A DNA stretch of 64,000 bases from GCA-2712985 sp964515905. GTDB taxonomy: Bacteria; Pseudomonadota; Alphaproteobacteria; UBA7887. The position numbers were made by a program, and so were the translations under genes. Location: contig CAZEWK010000097.1 in assembly GCA_964515905.1 (NCBI GenBank), positions 1 through 64,000 on the forward strand, given 5' to 3'. Below, one piece after another: positions 25,932 through 35,565 of this stretch. The notes beneath the pieces were generated by a model. It searched no databases, was not told the DNA's origin, and saw only the letters and a program-made list of their open reading frames with translations. Every line of letters starts with the position of its first letter. The stretch's first letter is position 1.

Positions 25932-26870
25932 TCAGATGGATTCACTAAAAGCGGTTTTTAGAGCCACCCCAGCAGCATCGGATGCCGCCCTCGCATCAGA
26001 CAGAAGGCCCGGAGCTTGAAAAAATGCATGTGTCATCCGAGAAAAAAGCCTGTATTCGACTGGAACGCCTGCTGCACTCAATTTTTGAACGTAAGCTTTA
26101 CCTTCGTCCACTAAAGGATCTATACCGGCGGCGATCACTAATGCTGGCGGCAGACCACTATGATCGGAAGCATGAAGGGGCGCACAACGCCAATCAGTGC
26201 GCTGATCTACATCTGGCACATACTGGTTCCAAAAGTAGGCCATTCGATGACCCGGTAGCATCGGGGCATTGGCGTAAGTTGTATAAGATTCGCGGCTAAG
26301 ATCAGAATCAACCACCGGATAAATTAGCAACTGGAACGCCAGATTAGGTCCTTTTTCTCGAGCGGCAATCGCTGTTACTGCAGCTAGATTCCCACCGGCA
26401 CTATCGCCTCCAACAGCTACGCGCGTTGGATCACCATCTAATTTATCAGCATGAGTGACGATCCATTGAAGTGCTGCCAACGAGTCAGAAACAGCTGCGG
26501 GAAACGGGCTTTCGGGTGCCAGTCTATACTCCACAGATATGCTTATGCATCCAGCGGCAGCAGTAAGACCACGAACGCCTCTATCGTGACTATCTAGGCT
26601 TCCCAAAACCCAGCCGCCTCCGTGGTAATAAACCAGGATGGGAAAAGGCCCTTTACCCCTTGGCTTGTATAACCGCGCCGACATCGCTCCCGTTGGGCCC
26701 GGAATCTCAAAATCTTTAACGGAATCTACTTCGTCATAGGGACCGTAGAACCTTGTTGCCCTGTCGTCAGTGATCTGACGTGCCTCCGAAGGCGGCACCA
26801 GTGTCTGATCTGGGTACTCTGCAGCAGCAAGGGATTCAAGCAGTGATTCTAATTCTGGATGTATATCCAT
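25932..26870 (-). CDS. Alpha/beta hydrolase, HSL-family esterase (second copy)
   Basis: A 312-residue HSL-type carboxylesterase with HGGG at 83-86, nucleophile S157 in GGDSAGGN, GIDPLVDEG, and the final histidine in MTHAFFQ. ATG at 26870 is chosen because GGAGAG stands six bases upstream and the product begins MDIHPELESLLE; an open frame extends 29 codons further. It is clearly related to the esterase at 15.3-16.2 kb. It is divergent from the methylmalonyl-CoA mutase gene 118 bp away. Confidence 0.88.
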   Translation of the reverse strand: MDIHPELESLLESLAAAEYPDQTLVPPSEARQITDDRATRFYGPYDEVDSVKDFEIPGPTGAMSARLYKPRGKGPFPILVYYHGGGWVLGSLDSHDRGVRGLTAAAGCISISVEYRLAPESPFPAAVSDSLAALQWIVTHADKLDGDPTRVAVGGDSAGGNLAAVTAIAAREKGPNLAFQLLIYPVVDSDLSRESYTTYANAPMLPGHRMAYFWNQYVPDVDQRTDWRCAPLHASDHSGLPPALVIAAGIDPLVDEGKAYVQKLSAAGVPVEYRLFSRMTHAFFQAPGLLSDARAASDAAGVALKTAFSESI

Positions 26871-26988
26871 AGTCGACTCTCCAAAACTAATTCCTGTCCG
26901 TAATGCTATGCGGGGTCGAGTAAAAACGATAGAATTATGCAAAGCAAAACTAATCAAACTTCACATTTAGGGATAACTCTACAAAGCT

Positions 26989-29142
26989 ATGGCTGGCAAC
27001 AAAAAAGATACTATGTTGGCTTGGGAAGCTCTGGCGGGGAAAGAGTTGAAGGGCCAGGCTCTGGATAGTCTAACCCGAAAAACTCCAGAAGGCATTGAAA
27101 TAAAACCCCTTTATACGGTAGACGACTTAGCAACTATCGATCACGTCAACACATTCCCGGGCATACCACCCTTTGTACGTGGCCCGCGTGCCACGATGTA
27201 TTCGGGACGACCGTGGACAGTGCGGCAATATGCTGGCTTCTCAACAGCAGAAGAGTCAAATCGATTCTACCGTGAAAACTTGCGTGCAGGCCAAAAAGGG
27301 CTATCGGTGGCTTTCGACCTTGCCACCCATCGCGGCTATGATTCGGACCATCCTAGAGTTATCGGCGATGTAGGAAAAGCTGGCGTGGCTATAGATTCGG
27401 TCGAAGACATGAAAATTTTATTCAAGGACATTCCCCTGAACCAAATGAGTGTTTCAATGACCATGAATGGCGCTGTCCTCCCAGTGCTAGCAGGATTTAT
27501 CGTTGCTGCCGAGGAACAAGGAGTCGAACCGGAAAGACTAACTGGCACAATCCAAAATGATATCCTGAAAGAGTTTATGGTTAGGAACACCTATATATAT
27601 CCACCAGAACCCAGCATGCGAATTGTTGCAGATATTATTCAGTATACGGCCCAACACATGCCAAAGTTCAATTCAATATCTATTTCTGGATACCACATGC
27701 AGGAGGCTGGAGCGACGTCCGTTCAAGAGCTAGCCTTCACATTGGCTGATGGCATAGAATACGTCCGTGCAGCCCTTGCGCGGGGCCTACACATAGATGA
27801 CTTTGCGCCACGGCTTTCATTTTTTTTCTGCATCGGCATGAATTTTTTTATGGAAGTAGCTAAATTAAGAGCTGCCCGACTTTTGTGGTCAAAGCTTATG
27901 AACCAATTTTCTCCAAACAATCCGATGAGCCTTGCGCTTAGGACACATTGTCAAACCTCAGGCGTTAGTCTCACGGAACAGGACCCACACAACAATATTG
28001 TCAGGACTACTATTGAAGCAATGGCGGGAATTTTAGGCGGAACACAATCCCTGCACACTAACTCTTTTGATGAAGCAGTTGCATTACCGACTCCATTTTC
28101 GGCTAGGATTGCGAGGAATACGCAACTTATTCTTCAAGAAGAAGCTGGGCTTACAGACGTTGTCGACCCTCTTGGCGGCAGTTATTACATAGAATCCTTA
28201 ACTTCGAGTTTGGTGCTCCATGCAGAAAAATTGCTCCTGGAAATTGATGAGGCTGGTGGAATGACGAAAGCGGTCGCTGCCGGAATACCAAAAATGCATA
28301 TAGAAGAGGCAGCAGCAGCCCGACAAGCCCGCATTGAACAAAATCAACAGATTGTTGTCGGTGTGAATAAATACGTTCTAAAAAATGAGCCAACAATCGA
28401 TACTTTGGAGATTAACAATTCAGAGGTTCGGTCAAAGCAAATATTAAGGCTCAAGCAAGTTAAAGACTCAAGAAACGCTGAATTAGTTCATCAAACGCTT
28501 TCCGCTTTAAGCGACGCAGCCATAAAAGGAAAAGGTAATTTACTGGACTTGTCAATCAATGCTATGAGGGCCCGTGCAACTGTGGGGGAAGTTTCTGATG
28601 CTCTAGAAGAAAACTTTTCGCGGCATCGTGCCGTCCCACAGAACATATCAGGAGTGTATGGAACAGCTTATGAGGCTGATAAAACTTTCATGGATATTCA
28701 AAAAAAGGTCGCGGATTTCGCAAAAAATGAAGGTCGCCAGCCGAGAATGCTGGTGGTCAAACTAGGGCAGGATGGACATGATCGAGGCGCTAAGGTCATA
28801 GCCACAGCATTCGCGGATATCGGTTTCGACGTGGACATGGCCCCTTTATTTCAAACACCAGAAGAAGCCGCACGCCAGGCTGTTGAGTCAGACGCCCATG
28901 TTGTAGGGGTCTCCACACAAGCGGCAGGTCATAAAACTTTGGTGCCAGACTTGATCAACTCTCTAAAGACACTCGATGCCCCCAACGTGATTGTTGTATG
29001 CGGCGGAGTTATTCCAACAAAAGACTACGACTTTCTCAAAACATGCGGCGTCGCTGCCATTTATGGACCAGGCACCAACATTCCCGAAGCCGCTCAAGAA
29101 ATATTGAAATTGATCAGCTATCAAAACTATAGAAAACAATAA
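26989..29142 (+). CDS. scpA: Methylmalonyl-CoA mutase, single-chain (ScpA type)
   Basis: A 717-residue adenosylcobalamin-dependent mutase that interconverts L-methylmalonyl-CoA and succinyl-CoA. The TIM-barrel domain has PWTVRQYAGFSTAEESN and KGLSVAFDLATHRGYDSDH. The C-terminal B12 domain has the cobalt ligand H597 in DGHDRGAKV and later VVCGGVIP. Length is normal for the full catalytic chain. meaB follows after 60 bp. No propionyl-CoA carboxylase or epimerase gene is nearby, but cobS and cobT for cobalamin synthesis lie 2.4-5.3 kb downstream. Confidence 0.95.
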   Translation: MAGNKKDTMLAWEALAGKELKGQALDSLTRKTPEGIEIKPLYTVDDLATIDHVNTFPGIPPFVRGPRATMYSGRPWTVRQYAGFSTAEESNRFYRENLRAGQKGLSVAFDLATHRGYDSDHPRVIGDVGKAGVAIDSVEDMKILFKDIPLNQMSVSMTMNGAVLPVLAGFIVAAEEQGVEPERLTGTIQNDILKEFMVRNTYIYPPEPSMRIVADIIQYTAQHMPKFNSISISGYHMQEAGATSVQELAFTLADGIEYVRAALARGLHIDDFAPRLSFFFCIGMNFFMEVAKLRAARLLWSKLMNQFSPNNPMSLALRTHCQTSGVSLTEQDPHNNIVRTTIEAMAGILGGTQSLHTNSFDEAVALPTPFSARIARNTQLILQEEAGLTDVVDPLGGSYYIESLTSSLVLHAEKLLLEIDEAGGMTKAVAAGIPKMHIEEAAAARQARIEQNQQIVVGVNKYVLKNEPTIDTLEINNSEVRSKQILRLKQVKDSRNAELVHQTLSALSDAAIKGKGNLLDLSINAMRARATVGEVSDALEENFSRHRAVPQNISGVYGTAYEADKTFMDIQKKVADFAKNEGRQPRMLVVKLGQDGHDRGAKVIATAFADIGFDVDMAPLFQTPEEAARQAVESDAHVVGVSTQAAGHKTLVPDLINSLKTLDAPNVIVVCGGVIPTKDYDFLKTCGVAAIYGPGTNIPEAAQEILKLISYQNYRKQ

Positions 29143-29202
29143 AGTCTGAAACACAATTTTCACAACAAACCCATATAAATTACGTATCGAAGGATCGATC
29201 TA

Positions 29203-30198
29203 TTGGGTAAAAACCTACCTAGCGATTTAGGAAATACCAGGCTTAGTATACGAAACGGGAACCGTCGTGCACTTGCTCAAGCAATTACATTAATCGAATC
29301 TACTAGACCAGACCACCGTGTAGAAGCAGAAGACCTATTAGGAACTTTACTGAAATATACCGGAGAAAGCATTCGTCTAGGCATATCCGGGCCACCTGGT
29401 GTAGGAAAATCTACCTTCATTGAAGCGTTGGGAAGTTTTCTGATTGATAACGGATATAAGATTGCCGTTCTAGCAATCGATCCATCTAGTAAGAAAGGGC
29501 ACGGTTCTGTTCTCGGAGATAAAACACGTATGCCTAGAATATCTAATTCAGAAAAAGCTTTTATTCGGCCCACTCCGAGCAGTGGATCACTTGGCGGTGT
29601 TGCAAGGAGGACACGTGAAGCAATGCTCCTTTGTGAGGCAGCCGGACACGACGTGATCATGGTCGAAACTGTTGGAGTTGGTCAATCAGAAACAGCCGTG
29701 AAAGATATGGTTGATATTTTTATACTCCTTGCACAACCCGCCAGCGGAGATGAACTGCAGGGTATAAAAAAAGGAATTATGGAGATGGCGGATCTCTTGA
29801 TTGTCAATAGAGCCGATGGCGACTTATTGGCCGCCGCTAGTCGTACACAAGCCGACTACCACAGCGCACTGCGGCTGCTTGGAACACCTAAGAATGATTG
29901 GTCTACGCCAGTATTGAAGTGTTCTGCATTATACGATGAAGGGATACCAGCTGTTTGGGATGAAATAGAAAAATATTCATCGCTTGCAAAAAATAATGGT
30001 TTGTTCAGTCAAGTGCGACGAGACCAAGCTGTCGCCTGGATGTGGAGCGAGATAGAAGGCACTCTGTCTGAACAGTTTAGGTCCGGGAAGAATATAAAAA
30101 ACAAGATAGATGAATTTGAAAAAGATGTGGCAAACGGAATCCTAAACCCTTCTGCAGCTGCTAAATCATTAGTCGCGACCTTTTTAAGTGATAACTAG
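29203..30198 (+). CDS. meaB: Methylmalonyl-CoA mutase-associated GTPase MeaB
   Basis: A 331-residue G3E GTPase that protects and reloads the mutase with adenosylcobalamin. G1 is GPPGVGKST (63-71); VETVGVGQSE and NRADGD (instead of NKAD) are further nucleotide motifs. The start is TTG at 29203, supported by AAGGA eight bases upstream. It forms an operon with the mutase. Confidence 0.93.
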   Translation: MGKNLPSDLGNTRLSIRNGNRRALAQAITLIESTRPDHRVEAEDLLGTLLKYTGESIRLGISGPPGVGKSTFIEALGSFLIDNGYKIAVLAIDPSSKKGHGSVLGDKTRMPRISNSEKAFIRPTPSSGSLGGVARRTREAMLLCEAAGHDVIMVETVGVGQSETAVKDMVDIFILLAQPASGDELQGIKKGIMEMADLLIVNRADGDLLAAASRTQADYHSALRLLGTPKNDWSTPVLKCSALYDEGIPAVWDEIEKYSSLAKNNGLFSQVRRDQAVAWMWSEIEGTLSEQFRSGKNIKNKIDEFEKDVANGILNPSAAAKSLVATFLSDN

Positions 30199-30298
30199 CT
30201 TACACCTTGACCAATCCGCCTTGCTCGCATAGAACTTCGCGACCAACGGACTTGATGTCCAAAGTTTATTTTAACACTAGAAATATGGGACAAATATA

Positions 30299-30580
30299 AT
30301 GGCCCGGCGCTGCGATTTGACTGGCCGCACTATACAAAGCGGCAACAACGTTAGTCACGCGAATAATAGAACACGTCGACGTTTCCTGCCAAATTTACAG
30401 AATATTTCTTTGTATAGTGAAATATTGAAACAAACCGTTAGGTTCCGTGCCACAGCATATGCAATAAGATCTGTGGAACACCGCGGCGGCCTGGACTCCT
30501 TTTTGAGGAAATCTCACGATGCGGACCTGTCGTTACACGCGCGACGCATTAAGCGCCGAATAATGAAAAATACACAGTAG
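30299..30580 (+). CDS. rpmB: 50S ribosomal protein L28
   Basis: A 93-residue bL28. The N-terminus MARRCDLTGRTIQSGNNVSH and following NRTRRRFLPNLQ are diagnostic, and the basic C-terminal tail is of the alphaproteobacterial length. It stands alone, 100 bp after meaB and convergent with the phytase-like gene. The ribosome-binding site is weak. Confidence 0.95.
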   Translation: MARRCDLTGRTIQSGNNVSHANNRTRRRFLPNLQNISLYSEILKQTVRFRATAYAIRSVEHRGGLDSFLRKSHDADLSLHARRIKRRIMKNTQ

Positions 30581-30606
30581 TAGAATTATCCATAAATATA
30601 AAAGCC

Positions 30607-31560
30607 CTAATATTCTAATTCAAACATCATCAATAGTGTTCGCTGTTCTACGCTGTAGTTGTCATCTGAAACAAAATAAATATACGTAGAACCTTTCTGA
30701 TTGCGGCGTAACGCTAGACCTTCGAAATTATCTAAAGGTAACGGCGCGATTAGGCGCACAAATTCTCGCGCTTTAACAGTTCTTTGCTTCAGTACCTGGG
30801 CCAGATCCAAAATCATAAGCCGAGCAGAAACACCTCTGGTTTTTGTATACCCCCTTTCTAGCACGAGCACCTGCTCTTTATCTAATCCAACCGCGTCGCT
30901 AGGTCTATAATAACCATCATAATGGTAGGAAAATGAACCTAAATTCACACCGTCAAGAATCCAACCGCGTACGGTGCTTTCTGCATCTGGACTTTCGGAC
31001 AAAGCCAACAATAGATGCTCATCGAGTAAAGCCAACGATTCGATCCCTCTATTAGAGGGAAATAAATTTAAAGCGGCACCCAACAGAAAACTATGGGCAT
31101 GAGAAAAAACATTTTGGTACCTCCATAATCGGTGGTCTCGTTCGAATGCAACTACTAATCCCCCATTTACCAATCGGATAACGGCTTCCGCATCCATCGA
31201 TTTTGCATGTTCTGAGCCCACTGAAGCCATCGATAACATGGGTAATATATCGGAGAACCTGACTGAAGCCAGATTCCCCATTGTGTCGTATACAAGAGAC
31301 CCCATAATCCACCACCCCTTGTCTGAAATAGCAGTAACTTGTGTGCCAGAATTGTCCAACACCAGGCCAGAAAGACCCCCAAAACGAAAATCATCAGAGG
31401 ATAATTCAAAACCGCCCTTATATGTGATTGCTCCTCCATTCCCTGATAAACGAACGTCTGTTTCAATCGCAAGGGGATGAGCAAGAACATTAATTGGTTC
31501 TGCAGTAGCGTTGAACACGCATAAGAGCCAGCCAACAATGATAAAAAAAACTTTAATCAT
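30607..31560 (-). CDS. Secreted phytase-like esterase domain protein
   Basis: A 317-residue exported protein: signal peptide (KVFFIIVGWLLCVFNATAEP, about 3-22) followed by a beta-propeller of the 'esterase-like activity of phytase' family. FGGLSGLVLDNSG, AISDKGWW, and the C-terminal LPLDNFEGLALRRN segment support this. Enzymatic activity is not established for most members. It lies 24 bp downstream of cobT on the same strand, an arrangement common in related genomes together with rpmB. Confidence 0.8.
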   Translation of the reverse strand: MIKVFFIIVGWLLCVFNATAEPINVLAHPLAIETDVRLSGNGGAITYKGGFELSSDDFRFGGLSGLVLDNSGTQVTAISDKGWWIMGSLVYDTMGNLASVRFSDILPMLSMASVGSEHAKSMDAEAVIRLVNGGLVVAFERDHRLWRYQNVFSHAHSFLLGAALNLFPSNRGIESLALLDEHLLLALSESPDAESTVRGWILDGVNLGSFSYHYDGYYRPSDAVGLDKEQVLVLERGYTKTRGVSARLMILDLAQVLKQRTVKAREFVRLIAPLPLDNFEGLALRRNQKGSTYIYFVSDDNYSVEQRTLLMMFELEY

Positions 31561-31584
31561 TTAATAAAATATCTAAATTATGAT

Positions 31585-33456
31585 TTAAGCGTGGGCCTTT
31601 ACGCGAACCGGACGATTTAAATTCTTATCCGATTCATCTTCAAACAACTCGGCAAGTTTTTCGGTCATAATACCGCCCAACTGTTCCGCATCAACAATCG
31701 TGACAGCACGGCGATAATAGCGAGTAACATCATGACCAATTCCAATAGCTACCAGTTCAATGGGTGATATCGATTCTATCCAACCGATAACTTCCCGCAA
31801 ATGACGATCCAGATAATTTCCTGAATTCACCGAAAGCGTAGAGTCATCAACAGGCGCACCGTCAGAAATCACCATTAAAATTCGTCTTTGCTCAGGCCTG
31901 CCCAAGAGTCTCTCGTGAGCCCAAAGTAGCGCCTCCCCATCTATATTCTCCTTGAGCAAGCCTTCTCGCAACATCAAACCTAGGTTTCGTCGCCCTCTCC
32001 GATAGGGCATATCAGCCGTCTTGTATATTATATGCCTGAGTTCATTGAGGCGTCCTGGATTGCTGGGTTTACCATCCGCAAGCCATCGCTCTCTAGCTCG
32101 ACCGCCTTTCCAAGCCCTAGTAGTAAAGCCTAAAATTTCGACTTTTACACCGCATCTTTCCAGTGTCCTTGCAAGAATATCAGCACTCATAGCCGCAACA
32201 GTTATTGGTCTACCACGCATAGACCCTGAATTATCCAGCAGTAGCGTTACTACAGTATCTCGGAACGTCGTTTCTTTTTCGATTTTGTACGACAAAGGAT
32301 AAGTTGGGTTGGCAACTATGCGTGCCAAGCGTGCCGTATCCAACAAGCCTTCATCTAGGTCGAACTGCCAGGATCGTGTTTGTTTAGCTAACAAGCGACG
32401 CTGCAAACGATTAGCAAGTCGGGTGATAATCCCCTGGAGGCTGGTTAATTGCTGATCAAGATGCATTCGCAAGCGACTTAATTCATCGGGCGCACACAAC
32501 TCACTTGCATCAACGACTTCGTCGAATTCAGCATCAAAGGCTTTATATCCGTTTCTCATGTTAGAACCATCAAATGGAGGGCGCCAGGGGTCGCCTTTTG
32601 TATCCGCTTCTTCTCCCTCGACAAGTTCACCATCATCAGCAATTTCAGCTTCCAGTTCATCCGAATCAACTATATCAATGTCGGAATCCGAAGCGCTGTC
32701 GGTGCTTAAAGTATCAACTGTTGTATCTGAATCTTCTCCCTCCCCTTCTCCTTCTCCGTCAATATCGTCCTCCTCACCCTCTGAGTCCGTTCCATCTGAA
32801 TCTAGGTCAGATTCATTCTGATCTTCATCCGCAAGTTCTAGATGAGCAATTAGTCGCCGGACTAACTTGGAATAATCTCCTTGTTTTTCAACTAAATCCG
32901 CCAATTGTTCAAAATCGTTTCCAATTTTATCCTCCAACCAAGGTCTCCAGAGCTCTAGGAGCCCTGTGCCAGATGGAGGTGGCTTAGCGCCGGTAATATG
33001 TTGTCTAACAAGCATCCGTACAGCCTCCGCAAGAGGCGCTTGCTCACGGTCGTTAACGCTATCAAAACCTTTTTTCTTATATTGGGCTTCATGCATTGCC
33101 TCTAGATTGCGAGCTATCCCTGGCATACGGCGAGCTCCAATAGCTTCACATCTGACTTGTTCCACTGCATCATATATGTCCCGGGCCAGCTTTCCTGGTG
33201 GGCAACGCGATGAATGTAAGGCTACATTGTGATGTCGTAGGCGAAGTGCAAGTGAATCTCCAGCACCCCGAATCTGTGCTAGCTCGTCTAAAGTGGGTTC
33301 TCGCGGAGGAAGAGGTAACTGCACGTTCTCTCCTTCGACCGATGCAGCGTTCGCGCTAAAGGATACATTGAGCTCGGCTGATTTAGCGATTGTCCTTACA
33401 ACGCCGCCAACCGCCCTTTTAAATTCATCAACTTGATCAGTCGGCGAATTACTCAT
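31585..33456 (-). CDS. cobT: Cobaltochelatase subunit CobT
   Basis: A 623-residue subunit of the aerobic cobaltochelatase, which inserts cobalt into hydrogenobyrinate diamide with CobN and CobS. There is an N-terminal helical domain, a very acidic linker (about 205-295, rich in D, E and S), and a C-terminal von Willebrand A domain with MIDAS motif LLDNSGSMRG (about 404-413). ATG at 33456 is preferred (MSNSPTDQVDEF) and lies eight bases after the cobS stop; an open frame continues upstream into cobS. cobN is not in the window. Confidence 0.93.
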   Translation of the reverse strand: MSNSPTDQVDEFKRAVGGVVRTIAKSAELNVSFSANAASVEGENVQLPLPPREPTLDELAQIRGAGDSLALRLRHHNVALHSSRCPPGKLARDIYDAVEQVRCEAIGARRMPGIARNLEAMHEAQYKKKGFDSVNDREQAPLAEAVRMLVRQHITGAKPPPSGTGLLELWRPWLEDKIGNDFEQLADLVEKQGDYSKLVRRLIAHLELADEDQNESDLDSDGTDSEGEEDDIDGEGEGEGEDSDTTVDTLSTDSASDSDIDIVDSDELEAEIADDGELVEGEEADTKGDPWRPPFDGSNMRNGYKAFDAEFDEVVDASELCAPDELSRLRMHLDQQLTSLQGIITRLANRLQRRLLAKQTRSWQFDLDEGLLDTARLARIVANPTYPLSYKIEKETTFRDTVVTLLLDNSGSMRGRPITVAAMSADILARTLERCGVKVEILGFTTRAWKGGRARERWLADGKPSNPGRLNELRHIIYKTADMPYRRGRRNLGLMLREGLLKENIDGEALLWAHERLLGRPEQRRILMVISDGAPVDDSTLSVNSGNYLDRHLREVIGWIESISPIELVAIGIGHDVTRYYRRAVTIVDAEQLGGIMTEKLAELFEDESDKNLNRPVRVKAHA

Positions 33457-33464
33457 TAACCTAA

Positions 33465-34469
33465 TTACCCTAGCGCCAATACAGCAGCCGACTCTGGCAG
33501 CTCTTCCCCCATACAACGCTGATAATATTCCGCTATCAATGGGCGCTCAAGTTCATCACACTTATTCAAAAACGTGGTCCTAAAACCAAAGGAAATATCA
33601 TTAAAAATTTCTGCGTTCTCTGCCCAGGTAATGACAGTTCTTGGAGACATGACGGTTGAAATATCGCCATTTACAAAACCGGATCGTGTTAAGGCAGCAA
33701 CATCCACCATAGCAGAAATTGTTTTTCGGCCCTGCTCAGTATCATACGAATTGACTTTAGCCTGAACTATTTCCACCTCTTTATCGTGGGCCAAATAATT
33801 GAGTGCCGCAACGATATTCCAACGATCCATTTGTCCTTGGTTTATCTGTTGTGTCCCGTGATACAAGCCGGATGTATCCCCAAGGCCAATCGTGTTAGCT
33901 GTGGCAAAAAGTCGGAACGCCGGATGAGGATGTATGATACGATTTTGATCGAGTAATGTCATTTTACCATCAACTTCTAGAATACGCTGTATTACAAACA
34001 TGACATCAGGTCTACCGGCGTCATATTCATCGAAGACTAATGCTGTCGGAGACTGAAGTGCCCATGGCAACATCCCTTCCCGAAATTCTGTAATCTGCTT
34101 GCCATCACGAACAACTATTGCATCCTTACCTATCAAGTCGATACGACTGATATGACTATCCAAATTAATTCGAATACACGGCCAGTTTAAACGAGCCGCT
34201 ACTTGCTCTATATGCGTCGATTTCCCGGTGCCATGATACCCCTGAATTAAAACACGACGGTTGTGGGCAAATCCCGCAAGTATAGCTAGCGATGTTTCGG
34301 GATCAAATTTGTAGGAGGTGTCAACAGCAGGTACATAGTCATCTGACTCAGAGAAAGCCGGCACTTCCATATCGGTATCAATACCAAACGTCTGCCGCAC
34401 GGATACAGTGATATCTGGTCGCCGTATCGTTGCCCCATTTGTGGCATTAGCAGAATTAGTTTCCATCAT
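33465..34469 (-). CDS. cobS: Cobaltochelatase ATPase subunit CobS
   Basis: A 334-residue AAA+ ATPase of the MoxR-like branch that drives cobalt insertion. Walker A is GYHGTGKST (77-85), Walker B lies in ALVFDEYDAGRPDVMF, and SHISRIDLIGKDAIV and FRLFATANTIGLGD are typical CobS segments. It is followed by cobT (8-bp gap) and preceded by the J-domain gene (49 bp). Confidence 0.94.
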   Translation of the reverse strand: MMETNSANATNGATIRRPDITVSVRQTFGIDTDMEVPAFSESDDYVPAVDTSYKFDPETSLAILAGFAHNRRVLIQGYHGTGKSTHIEQVAARLNWPCIRINLDSHISRIDLIGKDAIVVRDGKQITEFREGMLPWALQSPTALVFDEYDAGRPDVMFVIQRILEVDGKMTLLDQNRIIHPHPAFRLFATANTIGLGDTSGLYHGTQQINQGQMDRWNIVAALNYLAHDKEVEIVQAKVNSYDTEQGRKTISAMVDVAALTRSGFVNGDISTVMSPRTVITWAENAEIFNDISFGFRTTFLNKCDELERPLIAEYYQRCMGEELPESAAVLALG

Positions 34470-34518
34470 GGATTAGTGTCCTATTACTCATTACTTGTTT
34501 TTGAAAAGATGCTCAGGG

Positions 34519-35052
34519 TTAGGTGTCTTGGATTAAGAAATCATACGCCTTTTGTATGGCAACAAATTTTTTTTCTGCATTTTTACTTCCACCATTTGCG
34601 TCTGGGTGATGTTTCTTAGCCAAACTTTTATAACGTGATTTGATTGCTTCAAGTGGCGCGAACCTATCTAACCCCAAATGTGCAAGGGCCGCATCTCGCG
34701 GAGTATGAGGGCGGCTTATTTCCTGTTTTCCAAGAAGCGAGAATGGATCAACGATTTGCTGCACATTAGGGCCCGCGCCCATCGGCCAACTTGGTCTATC
34801 CCAAACCGTATCTCGCTTCCTTATTTCTTCAATCTGTTCCTCATTCAAACCAGCAAAAAAGTTCCACGATTGGTTATAGGTCCGGACATGCTCCAAACAA
34901 AACCATCGGAATTGTCTAAGGGCAGTCCGCGATTTTGGGGCCCGAAACTCTCCATCCGATTCGCAACCCGGCCATTCACAAACTTGGTGTGGATGTTCCA
35001 AGGTTGGCCTCCCTGGGAGTGCCATATGCCGTTTGAGGTGTCCATAGGCCAT
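34519..35052 (-). CDS. J-domain (DnaJ-like) protein
   Basis: A 177-residue protein with a C-terminal J domain (about 123-175) carrying the HPD motif at 149-151. The N-terminal part holds C25, C30, C52 and H55 (CEWPGC, CLEH), which may bind zinc. It should stimulate an Hsp70 ATPase for a specific client. Its conserved place ahead of cobS and opposite bolA suggests a link to cobaltochelatase or metal-centre assembly, which is inference. Confidence 0.85.
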   Translation of the reverse strand: MAYGHLKRHMALPGRPTLEHPHQVCEWPGCESDGEFRAPKSRTALRQFRWFCLEHVRTYNQSWNFFAGLNEEQIEEIRKRDTVWDRPSWPMGAGPNVQQIVDPFSLLGKQEISRPHTPRDAALAHLGLDRFAPLEAIKSRYKSLAKKHHPDANGGSKNAEKKFVAIQKAYDFLIQDT

Positions 35053-35164
35053 ACAATTAATATGCGCGAGTTACGGAATACTAGCAAGCGCAGGAACATA
35101 ATTTCGCGTCAACAGTGTTACAACAAGACATTGAAAAAAATCCTGTGATAACTAGTCTGTTTTC

Positions 35165-35470
35165 ATGAAATCCATGATGTCGAGAGCGGCAACCCTAGAA
35201 CGGAAACTAACCGAATCGTTGCATGCCCAATCCGTTTATGTAATTGACGAATCTCATCTTCATGCAGGGCACAGCGGGGCCCCAGATGGGGGTGAATCCC
35301 ATTTCCGTATAACCATTGTATCTAAACTATTCTCCGGAATCGATAAAGTTAGCCGTCACCGCATGGTTTATACAATACTTTCCAACGAGCTCTCAGAAGA
35401 AGTACATGCGATATCGCTGAAGTTACTGACACCGGATGAGGCTAGCAAAGGCAAACCCCAAAAGATCTGA
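35165..35470 (+). CDS. bolA: BolA family protein
   Basis: A 101-residue BolA-type protein with a class II KH-like fold. ESHLHAGHSGAPDGGESHFRI (about 29-49) and SRHRMVYTIL (about 62-72) mark the family; the conserved histidines take part in [2Fe-2S] sharing with monothiol glutaredoxins. It is divergent from the J-domain gene. Start is ATG at 35165, with ATG codons at 35174 and 35177 also possible. Confidence 0.9.
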   Translation: MKSMMSRAATLERKLTESLHAQSVYVIDESHLHAGHSGAPDGGESHFRITIVSKLFSGIDKVSRHRMVYTILSNELSEEVHAISLKLLTPDEASKGKPQKI

Positions 35471-35565
35471 GGCCAAAGCCTATTGAAACCAAAATGAAAA
35501 AGAGGGATTGCTTTGCCATACTTACCAACTCTGCTAAGCTAACCCTCATCAAGAGGGACATCGAA

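Noticed and set aside
32558..32987. Open frames opposite the acidic linker of cobT
   Set aside because: They are rich in S and P or L and H simply because they mirror GAC/GAA repeats on the coding strand; no start signal or family resemblance.
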